From NCBI GenBank assembly GCA_017608545.1, contig JAFCFQ010000008.1, positions 1 through 9,989 of the forward strand: DNA of 9,989 nucleotides, given 5' to 3'. Within the stretch, counting starts at the first letter, position 1. Each line of letters begins with the position of its first letter. Below the pieces are notes generated by a model. It ran no database searches and had not been told where the DNA came from. It worked only from the letters and a program-made list of their open reading frames with translations. Positions 1 to 3,663 of this stretch are shown one piece after another. A program made the position numbers and the translations under genes. Source of the stretch: Candidatus Aenigmatarchaeota archaeon. Lineage in GTDB: Archaea; Aenigmatarchaeota; Aenigmatarchaeia; Aenigmatarchaeales; Aenigmatarchaeaceae.

Positions 1-34
1 TTTTCGAAGGATACGATAAAAAGATGAGTGAGGC
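1..34 (+). other. 3' part of a tRNA intron (canonical 37/38 position, inferred)
   Basis: The bases before T35 do not fit any tRNA secondary structure. They end in TGAG plus a GC|T bulge, the expected right half of an archaeal bulge-helix-bulge splice motif. The 5' part of the intron and the 5' exon are outside the window, so the length is unknown and at least 34 nt. Confidence 0.6.
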
Positions 35-70
35 TAGCCACTAACATGGGTTCAAATCCCATCGGGGGCA
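1..70 (+). tRNA. tRNA 3' exon, probably elongator tRNA-Met(CAT), interrupted by an intron; 5' half outside window
   Basis: Visible are the T arm (stem ATGGG 46-50, loop TTCAAAT 51-57, stem CCCAT 58-62), the 3' acceptor strand CGGGGGC (63-69) and discriminator A70; CCA is not encoded. Upstream are a 5-nt variable loop (41-45) and the 3' anticodon-stem strand AGCCA (36-40). Nothing before it in the window can supply the 5' strand TGGCT, so the 5' half lies to the left. TGAG (29-32) followed by the three-base bulge G33 C34 T35 has the geometry of the 3' half of a bulge-helix-bulge motif. This puts the 3' splice site after 34 and makes the intron the canonical 37/38 type. TGAG would pair with CTCA at tRNA positions 32-35, giving anticodon CAN. 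With a short variable loop, Met(CAT) is favoured; Ile(CAT) and Val(CAC) remain possible. The T arm is certain; the isotype is inferred. Confidence 0.8.
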
Positions 71-78
71 TATTGTGA

Positions 79-84
79 TTTTTT
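79..84 (+). terminator. T6 run downstream of tRNA
   Basis: Six consecutive T residues start nine bases after the tRNA discriminator base. Oligo-T on the non-template strand is the usual archaeal RNA polymerase termination signal, and nothing else lies between the tRNA and the next gene. Confidence 0.45.
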
Positions 85-103
85 GTAGAAAGAATGAAAA
101 GAA

Positions 104-113
104 CTTTAAAATA
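104..113 (+). promoter_or_regulatory. Putative TATA box for the 151-829 gene pair
   Basis: CTTTAAAATA resembles the archaeal TATA consensus and lies about 38-47 bases before the ATG at 151. A transcript starting some 25 bases downstream would have only a very short leader, in keeping with the lack of a Shine-Dalgarno sequence there. Confidence 0.35.
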
Positions 114-150
114 CTCATATTTTAAATTTTTTATCTAATAAATAATCTCT

Positions 151-480
151 ATGAGAAAACCCAGGTGGTTGAAATCTTTATCTGAAAAAATAACTCATGG
201 TAAAAATAAATATGCAACAATGCTTGTTCCAGGTATAGGAGAATGGGTTTATAGTGATTTATTTAAAGAACAGAAAAAATTAAGATATACTCTTGTTGTT
301 GGACTTGCAACTGCTAGAGTTTCTGGGCTAATAGGTATAGCTACAGGAAACTTTGATTTAAGTTTATTTTATTACTCTCTTACTTTTGGTGAAGAGTTTG
401 GTACTGCTACCGTAAATTACCTTGATGCTAGAAAAGAAAAGAAAAATGAATTATTTAAAAATATTATATCTAATCCTTAA
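151..480 (+). CDS. Hypothetical protein, 109 aa, possibly membrane-associated
   Basis: I do not recognise this family. The N-terminus is basic (MRKPRWLKSLSEKI, then more Lys). The centre (about residues 46-80) is Gly/Ala/Leu/Val-rich with a Phe-Tyr-Tyr patch, compatible with one or two short membrane segments. The C-terminus is charged (LDARKEKKNELFKN). There are no Cys residues, metal ligands or nucleotide-binding motifs. The ATG at 151 is the first in frame and follows a plausible TATA box; no Shine-Dalgarno is visible, so translation may be leaderless. The stop is 8-17 bases before the cupin gene, so the two are probably co-transcribed. The coding assignment rests on an uninterrupted frame with ordinary composition and tight spacing to the next gene. 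Confidence 0.6.
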   Translation: MRKPRWLKSLSEKITHGKNKYATMLVPGIGEWVYSDLFKEQKKLRYTLVVGLATARVSGLIGIATGNFDLSLFYYSLTFGEEFGTATVNYLDARKEKKNELFKNIISNP

Positions 481-496
481 AGGTTTTGTGATAAGC

Positions 497-829
497 ATGA
501 GAAAACCGAAGAAAACCAATTTTGGCAGCGAAATTATATTTGCACAAGAAGATTGGTTTACAGGTAGTTTTTTGAATATTAATACAGATAAAACATTGGA
601 AAAACAAACAGCAGAGAATGATATGATATTCTATATAGATGATGGAATAGCAGTTTTTGAGATAAACAATTCAAAATATGAGTTTGGATTTGGGAAAACA
701 ATTTTAATAAAAAAGGGGACGACATATAGTATAACGGCTGTAACACCTTTAAGAATAATAAAAATAACAAAAGAATTATTAAAAGACAAAGACTTTTCAG
801 GTGGAGAAAAATTTGTAAAAAATGAGTAA
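497..829 (+). CDS. Small cupin-fold protein, CENP-C-cupin-like pattern
   Basis: The 110-aa product reads as a single jelly roll: a Trp-x-x-Gly strand (W20, G23), an expected Lys (K36), a hydrophobic strand ending in a turn (IFYIDDG, 44-50), then VFEINNSKYEFGFGKTILIKKGTTYSI (53-79) with the cupin-type 'hydrophobic-x-x-Gly-Thr-x-Tyr' turn, and a last strand RIIKI. This order resembles non-metal cupins of the Mif2/CENP-C C-terminal type. The His ligands of enzymatic cupins are absent, so a binding or dimerisation role is more likely than catalysis; the ligand is unknown. The start is uncertain: ATG 497 is 12 bases after AAAGGT (479-484), and an in-frame GTG at 488 is very close to it. An upstream TTG would overlap the previous gene and is unlikely. 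It shares its first 11 bases with the preceding gene (ATGAGAAAACC). Confidence 0.7.
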   Translation: MRKPKKTNFGSEIIFAQEDWFTGSFLNINTDKTLEKQTAENDMIFYIDDGIAVFEINNSKYEFGFGKTILIKKGTTYSITAVTPLRIIKITKELLKDKDFSGGEKFVKNE

Positions 830-842
830 AATAAATGAATAT

Positions 843-1212
843 TTAATGTATTCCTGACGCATGATACGCTTTGCATCGTTCGCAATAAGTGAGTAGTTTT
901 GGTTTTATCTCTTCAAATACTTCTAATAGTCTAGTTCTATATTCTCCATCATCTTTAATTTTCTCAGGGTCTTCATAACCTGCAGCCTTTGCTGATGCTT
1001 TTAAAAATTTTTTTTCCCATTTCTGAAAGTGAAGGATAATCTTCTGTAAATCTTTTAAAAACTTTTTCAGGTTCTATGCCCATTGCATATTGGTGAGCTA
1101 AAAGTCTTAATCCCTTTTTAAGATCTTTGTTTTTACGAGAAATTGATTTTTCAACTATTTTTTCATTTATTCTTTTTGCATCTTCTTTATTTAATATAAG
1201 ATTTTGTGCCAT
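843..1212 (-). pseudogene. Frame-disrupted hypothetical gene (about 122 aa if restored)
   Basis: From ATG 1212 one frame reads 64-65 residues (MAQNLILNKEDAK... to ...YPSLSEMGKK) and, left unshifted, ends at a premature stop near 973. At an 8-A run on the coding strand (T8 at 1008-1015 on plus), dropping one A moves to a frame that stays open to TAA at 843-845. That frame continues with FLKASAKAAGYEDPEKIK and ends with a Cys-x-x-Cys/His tail (YCERCKAYHASGIH). The 370-base span equals 123 codons plus one extra base. The restored protein is charged and helical with a possible zinc-binding C-terminus. I do not recognise the family. Possible causes are a homopolymer sequencing error, a true loss-of-function indel, or slippage at the A8 run that restores frame. 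It converges on the cupin gene with a 13-base gap. Confidence 0.7.
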
Positions 1213-1261
1213 AATTATTATTTATTTATAACTTAATATATTTCTAATAAAAACCAAAACC

Positions 1262-1279
1262 TTTTTAAATATATAAAAT
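1262..1279 (+). promoter_or_regulatory. Putative BRE/TATA promoter of the histone-fold gene
   Basis: TTTTTAAATATATAAAAT, preceded by the purine-rich AAAACC, matches the archaeal BRE-TATA arrangement. It lies about 25-40 bases before the start codon, leaving a short leader made mostly of the Shine-Dalgarno. Confidence 0.4.
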
Positions 1280-1291
1280 ATTAGTCTTTTA

Positions 1292-1299
1292 GAGGTGAT
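1292..1299 (+). promoter_or_regulatory. Strong Shine-Dalgarno GAGGTGAT
   Basis: GAGGTGAT is an eight-base match to the complement of the archaeal 16S rRNA 3' end. It is followed by tandem ATGs at 1300 and 1303. Spacing from GAGGTG favours 1303 as the start. Most other genes here have no such site, which suggests this one is strongly translated. Confidence 0.7.
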
Positions 1300-1302
1300 A
1301 TG

Positions 1303-1467
1303 ATGGCTTTGATAGTTAGATCAAAAGTAAAATCTGTTGTAAAAGGAATGAGATTTTCAGGAGACTTTTATGATGCTTTGGACAAGAAAGTTGAAGAAAT
1401 TGTAAAAACAGCTTCTATAAGAGCAAAGAAAAATAGAAGATCTACAATAAGACCACACGATTTGTGA
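1303..1467 (+). CDS. Short histone-fold DNA-binding protein (54 aa, third helix missing)
   Basis: The protein starts MALIVRSKVKSVVKGMRFSG and can be aligned to archaeal histones: helix 1 with basic residues (VRSKVKSVVK), a loop with R17-F-S (cf. the R-V-S/D of HMf), a long helix 2 (about DFYDALDKKVEEIVKTASIRAKK), then NRRSTIRPHDL, equivalent to the G-R-K-T-I-x-x-E-D-I motif. It stops just where helix 3 should begin, so it is shorter than the 66-69 residues of HMf-type histones. Short histone-fold proteins with a reduced third helix are known (for example Bdellovibrio Bd0055 and related archaeal proteins) and are the closest match I can recall. The predicted role is DNA compaction or bending as a dimer or higher oligomer in the nucleoid. 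The second of two tandem ATGs is chosen on Shine-Dalgarno spacing. Its TGA directly abuts the stop of the convergent PH gene. Confidence 0.82.
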   Translation: MALIVRSKVKSVVKGMRFSGDFYDALDKKVEEIVKTASIRAKKNRRSTIRPHDL

Positions 1468-2031
1468 TTAGAAAGACAATTTTTCAGTTTTTCTTTTCTT
1501 TTTTATCAGTTCGAATATTAATTTCTGTGTTCCTTCAGGATCTGGAATCGCTTGAAAAGATATTTCAGGTGTTATTTGACCTGCCAAACTTTGAATGTGC
1601 ATGCTTCCAAATCCGAAAATTCTCTCTAGAAAATTTCTTGTTATTATTACGTCTGAAATTCTTTCTAATGGAAGAGATAATATTCTATAACCTAATATAC
1701 CATATTTACATATAACTCTTTCGTTAGTTATCCAATAATATCTGTGTTTGTAAATATTTTCTATAATAAGCCACATTATTGGAATTGAAATAGAAAGACC
1801 AATCATAATAAATACACCCACAAGAAACCCCAATGGTATTGTTTTATTTATTATAATCGTTGCAATTGTTTCTAAAATCACCAAAGGAAATATTAAAGAA
1901 AAACTTATAAAAAATAACAGCCAAAATATAATGAATGTCCCAAAGAAATACCATTTCAATTCAACTAGCGGTTTAATCTCTTTAATTATTTTTTCACCTT
2001 CTTGCAATTCAAGAAATTTTTGTGTTCTCAT
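1468..2031 (-). CDS. Two-TM bacterial-PH-domain (bPH2/DUF304-type) membrane protein, copy A
   Basis: The 187-aa protein has a short N-terminal segment (FLELQEGEKIIKEIKPL, 6-22), two hydrophobic spans (about 28-60 and 66-91) and a soluble C-terminal domain (about 95-178). The C-terminal domain has the typical bPH2 signature: YYWITNERV (98-106), a Gly turn, LPLERISDV (120-128), FLERIFGFGS (134-143) and a conserved C-terminal helix PDPEGTQKLIFELIKKKRK (163-181). YdbS-like proteins of this architecture are membrane-anchored; their ligand is generally unknown. It lies 4 bases downstream of its paralog at 2036-2569 and is probably translated from the same mRNA. No Shine-Dalgarno is visible. Compared with copy B it has a longer TM2 region and lacks about 10 residues in the loop before the last helix. 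Its TAA directly abuts the TGA of the convergent histone-fold gene. Confidence 0.85.
   Translation of the reverse strand: MRTQKFLELQEGEKIIKEIKPLVELKWYFFGTFIIFWLLFFISFSLIFPLVILETIATIIINKTIPLGFLVGVFIMIGLSISIPIMWLIIENIYKHRYYWITNERVICKYGILGYRILSLPLERISDVIITRNFLERIFGFGSMHIQSLAGQITPEISFQAIPDPEGTQKLIFELIKKKRKTEKLSF
1488..1547. repeat. 60-bp perfect direct repeat, unit 1 (3' end of PH copy A)
   Basis: Identical base for base to 2056-2115. On the minus strand it encodes the shared C-terminal helix of the two PH paralogs (Pro-Asp-Pro-Glu to the Lys/Arg tail), including synonymous positions. Confidence 0.95.
1969..2012. repeat. 44-bp perfect direct repeat, unit 1 (5' region of PH copy A)
   Basis: Identical to 2513-2556. 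It encodes the shared N-terminal ELQEGEKIIKEIKP segment of the two PH proteins. Confidence 0.93.
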
Positions 2032-2035
2032 TTTT

Positions 2036-2569
2036 TCACATTGTTAGATGCTCACTTTTTCTTTTCTTTTTTATCAGTTCGAATATTAATTTCTGTGTTC
2101 CTTCAGGATCTGGAACAGCTAGCAAAGAACCTTCTGCACCTAATCTTCTACCATAAGTTATTTGTCCAGCTAGACTTTGTACAAGAACGCTTCCAAATCC
2201 AAAAATCCTTTCCAAAAAAGTTCTAGACACAATAACATCTGATATTCTTTCTAATGGAATAGAACTGATAGTGTATCCAAGGAATCCACTTCTATATAAC
2301 ACTCTTTTGTTGGTTATCCAGTAGTGTTGATATTTATACATATTGTTTACCACTAGGTAAAGTGTTATAATGATTATTATAATTGAAAAGAAAATAGATA
2401 TCGGTGATACAAAGGAAGAGAGAAGAGTAAATGATACCCAAGTGAGGATTAATAGAAAAAAGAAAAATCCTATGGCAAATTTCCAAAAGAAATACCATTT
2501 TAATGTAGGTAACGGTTTAATCTCTTTAATTATTTTTTCACCTTCTTGCAATTCAAACGGTCTTTTCAT
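2036..2569 (-). CDS. Two-TM bacterial-PH-domain (bPH2/DUF304-type) membrane protein, copy B
   Basis: This 177-aa paralog of copy A is upstream in the same transcription unit. It has the N-terminal FELQEGEKIIKEIKPL segment, TM spans at about 26-52 and 55-76, and a bPH2 domain with HYWITNKRV (82-90), IPLERISDV (104-112), FLERIFGFGS (118-127) and the same C-terminal helix, PDPEGTQKLIFELIKKKRK (153-171). It carries an extra loop, YGRRLGAEGS (139-148), absent from copy A. At the DNA level the 3' 60 bases and a 44-base segment near the 5' end are identical to copy A while the middle has diverged. Its promoter is shared head-to-head with tRNA-Leu. A two-subunit membrane assembly made from both copies is a reasonable inference but is not shown. 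Confidence 0.85.
   Translation of the reverse strand: MKRPFELQEGEKIIKEIKPLPTLKWYFFWKFAIGFFFFLLILTWVSFTLLSSFVSPISIFFSIIIIIITLYLVVNNMYKYQHYWITNKRVLYRSGFLGYTISSIPLERISDVIVSRTFLERIFGFGSVLVQSLAGQITYGRRLGAEGSLLAVPDPEGTQKLIFELIKKKRKSEHLTM
2056..2115. repeat. 60-bp perfect direct repeat, unit 2 (3' end of PH copy B)
   Basis: Second copy of the repeat at 1488-1547, offset 568 bases. The flanking bases differ, so the identical block is sharply bounded. Confidence 0.95.
2513..2556. repeat. 44-bp perfect direct repeat, unit 2 (5' region of PH copy B)
   Basis: Partner of 1969-2012. Sequence on both sides diverges at once, as expected for a retained or converted patch within duplicated genes. Confidence 0.93.
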
Positions 2570-2603
2570 GATTCATAATTTTTAGTTCTTACATAAAAAG
2601 CTA

Positions 2604-2616
2604 ACTTTTATATTAT
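2604..2616. promoter_or_regulatory. Shared bidirectional TATA region between tRNA-Leu and the PH operon
   Basis: ACTTTTATATTA reads as a TATA box on both strands (TTTATATTA on plus, AATATAAAAG on minus). Its centre is about 28 bases before the tRNA-Leu 5' end and about 42 bases before the minus-strand ATG at 2569. No other good TATA candidate is seen in the 69-base gap. Confidence 0.45.
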
Positions 2617-2638
2617 TATGAAAATTATTTTTCAACAA

Positions 2639-2760
2639 GCGGAGGTAGCCAAGTCTGGTCAAAGGCGCAAGATAAGTCTTGAACTTTGATTCAAGATGAT
2701 AAGCGATGCTCAAGACCTTGTCCCTTAGTGGGTTCGCAGGTTCAAATCCTGCCCTCCGCA
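2639..2760 (+). tRNA. tRNA-Leu(CAA) with an intron in the anticodon stem
   Basis: Acceptor GCGGAGG (2639-2645) pairs with CCTCCGC (2753-2759), with discriminator A2760 and no encoded CCA. The D arm is GCC...GGC (2648-2650/2664-2666) with the Leu-like loop AAGTCTGGTCAAA. The T arm is GCAGG/CCTGC (2736-2740/2748-2752) around TTCAAAT. The long variable arm has a CCC/GGG stem (2722-2724/2730-2732), which marks a type II tRNA. A 7-base loop CTCAAGA (2709-2715) gives T33, anticodon CAA (2711-2713) and G37. Its 3' stem CCTTG (2716-2720) needs CAAGG. CAAG is at 2668-2671 but the final G is at 2708, so 2672-2707 must be removed. The mature tRNA would be 86 nt, normal for Leu. Confidence 0.93.
2672..2707 (+). 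other. 36-nt tRNA-Leu intron at noncanonical position 30/31
   Basis: Removing this segment restores a perfect 5-bp anticodon stem CAAGG/CCTTG and an 86-nt tRNA. Inside is a hairpin, TCTTGAA (2677-2683) with TTCAAGA (2690-2696). Bulge-helix-bulge geometry supports the boundaries: CGCA (2666-2669) faces AGCG (2702-2705; three G-C pairs and an A·A mismatch), with three-base bulges AG|A (2670-2672) and AT|G (2706-2708). The outer helix is weak (one G-C and one G-U), so this would be a relaxed motif. Boundaries come from two partly independent arguments that agree, but splicing is not shown. Confidence 0.75.
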
Positions 2761-2763
2761 TCA

Positions 2764-2795
2764 AATTCCGAAGCGAATTGGCTAAAGAGATTTTT
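2764..2795 (+). terminator. Small hairpin and T5 run after tRNA-Leu
   Basis: AATTC (2764-2768) and GAATT (2775-2779) form a 5-bp stem just after the tRNA, followed by TTTTT at 2791-2795. The oligo-T is a plausible archaeal termination signal; the hairpin may be incidental. Confidence 0.35.
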
Positions 2796-2848
2796 AAGAG
2801 TATGGAATGTTTCTAGATAGAGTTTTTGCTAAGGCAGAAAAATTAATA

Positions 2849-2860
2849 TTTTTTAAATCT
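2849..2860 (+). promoter_or_regulatory. Putative TATA box for the 143-aa gene
   Basis: ATTTTTTAAATC lies about 20-32 bases before ATG 2881. Initiation at the usual distance would give an essentially leaderless mRNA, and no Shine-Dalgarno is present. Confidence 0.4.
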
Positions 2861-2880
2861 TTGTTCACAGTAATATATTT

Positions 2881-3312
2881 ATGAGACTAAAAGGTTCAAA
2901 ACTACTTTATGTAAAAGCTCGTATGGCCCAAGCAAAAGAACTAGGAAGAGAAGAAATGCCAGTTAGAGTTCGTCTTTATTTAAGTCCTGAAACAGATTTT
3001 GATTCAGTAAAATCAGATTTAGGAAATTATCAAGCAAAAGTTGTAGATATTTCCCCATCAGGTGAAAAGATAAAGTTAGGTGATGAGATATTGACAATAG
3101 TTGAAGTTCCAGCAAAGAATCTTAGAAAAGTTATAGAACAAGAATATGTAAAAAATTATGAATGGCCAGTATATCTAGAATTATTAGCAGGTAAACCAAG
3201 ATATCCTTCATTAGGATTTCCAACAGGATTAAAAGCACCTGATACAATAGAAGTTCTTCCTAATGTAAAACCACCAACAGAAGACCAAATAATAGATTTA
3301 ACGAGTGACTAA
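2881..3312 (+). CDS. Hypothetical protein, 143 aa, soluble
   Basis: I do not recognise this family. It opens with a basic segment (MRLKGSKLLYVKARMAQAKE), followed by an alternating hydrophobic strand (PVRVRLYLSPETDF, 27-40). Short strands (AKVVDISPSGEKIKLGDEILTIVEVPAKNL, in shorter pieces across 52-81) suggest a small beta-rich or alpha/beta domain, followed by a helix (RKVIEQEYVKNY, 82-93). The C-terminal part is proline-rich (PRYPSLGFPTGLKAP, 106-120; PNVKPPTED, 127-135). There are no transmembrane segments, Cys pairs or nucleotide-binding motifs. It stands alone between tRNA-Leu and a convergent winged-helix gene, with its own TATA box. Conserved-looking composition and a clean frame support it as a real gene. 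Confidence 0.7.
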   Translation: MRLKGSKLLYVKARMAQAKELGREEMPVRVRLYLSPETDFDSVKSDLGNYQAKVVDISPSGEKIKLGDEILTIVEVPAKNLRKVIEQEYVKNYEWPVYLELLAGKPRYPSLGFPTGLKAPDTIEVLPNVKPPTEDQIIDLTSD

Positions 3313-3405
3313 AAAAAGTGAATGTCGAATGTTAAAATATGCACAATCAAAAGAGGTAAGCTTTTAGCAGTATCGAAAGCATTTTGAATGAAAAATGATT
3401 GTTAT

Positions 3406-3612
3406 CTATCTTTTCAATCTCCAGAAGTCTTCATTAAACTTTTCAGAGTGTATTTTTTCAATTCTACCTTTTTCTTCAAGATATTTTAATTGTTCTTCTA
3501 CTCTTTCTAAAGAACATCCTATTCTTTGAGAAAGTTCAAAAGAATTCATTGGTATTTTCTTTAATAAAGATAATATTCTTATTCTTATAACCAAAGTAGG
3601 TTTTCTATGCAT
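3406..3612 (-). CDS. Small winged-helix DNA-binding protein, 68 aa
   Basis: The protein is little more than one winged helix-turn-helix. Helix 1 is VIRIRILSLLKK (8-19). SFELSQRIGCSLERVEEQLKYLEEKGRIEKI spans 24-54 as helix 2, the turn, recognition helix 3 (SLERVEEQLKYLEEKG) and the start of the wing, and FWRLKR ends it. The 'L-x-x-R-I/L-x-x-S/x-x-x-V-x-x-x-L-x-x-L-x-x-x-G-x-I' pattern is typical of ArsR/MarR-like and Lrp-like domains. There is no sensor domain or Cys cluster, so the ligand and target are unknown. It diverges from the nucleotidyltransferase gene across a 51-base gap, making that gene or itself plausible targets (inference). The frame is the only open one across this stretch on minus. 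Confidence 0.72.
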   Translation of the reverse strand: MHRKPTLVIRIRILSLLKKIPMNSFELSQRIGCSLERVEEQLKYLEEKGRIEKIHSEKFNEDFWRLKR

Positions 3613-3663
3613 AATAAATTAAATATTACTAAAACATTTAAATTATATTTTCTAATTTCTTTT
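3613..3663. promoter_or_regulatory. Divergent promoter, winged-helix / nucleotidyltransferase
   Basis: A 51-base, almost purely A/T gap separates the two divergent starts. ATTTAAATTATATTTT (about 3636-3651) is a TATA-like core for the plus gene starting at 3664 and could also serve the minus gene. Confidence 0.4.

Noticed and set aside
422..496. Upstream TTG start extending the cupin protein by 25 residues
   Set aside because: It would overlap the preceding gene by about 59 bases and adds a Lys/Leu-rich tail with no counterpart in cupins; ATG 497 or GTG 488 fits better.
579..885. Two overlapping minus-strand open frames opposite the cupin gene
   Set aside because: Phe/Leu/Ser-rich composition typical of antisense shadows in AT-rich coding sequence; the plus frame has a recognisable fold.
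1003..1015. -1 programmed frameshift (A AAA AAA heptamer) at the A8 run
   Set aside because: A -1 shift leads to an immediate TAA; only a net +1 (or loss of one A) reaches the long downstream frame, so the classical -1 site does not explain it.
1464..2226. Plus-strand open frames at 1464-1715 and 2002-2226 sharing similar peptides
   Set aside because: Their similarity only mirrors the 60-bp DNA repeat of the PH paralogs, read antisense.
2582..2764. 60-codon minus-strand open frame covering the tRNA-Leu gene
   Set aside because: It lies antisense over a complete tRNA; the translated phrase is the usual artefact of reading tRNA backwards.
3080..3090. GGTGATGA as a C box of a C/D guide RNA (tempting given fibrillarin and NOP5)
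   Set aside because: It lies inside a coding frame and I found no correctly spaced D box (CTGA) or C'/D' pair. No convincing guide RNA was seen in the intergenic gaps either.
3360..3380. Hairpin GCTTT/AAAGC in the 3313-3405 gap
   Set aside because: Only 5 bp with an 11-base loop and a weak T run; not distinguishable from chance. The gap holds nothing else I can support.
3607..3663. 19-residue N-terminal extension of the nucleotidyltransferase
   Set aside because: It overlaps the divergent winged-helix gene start, covers the TATA-rich promoter, and precedes a typical beta1 start at ATG 3664.
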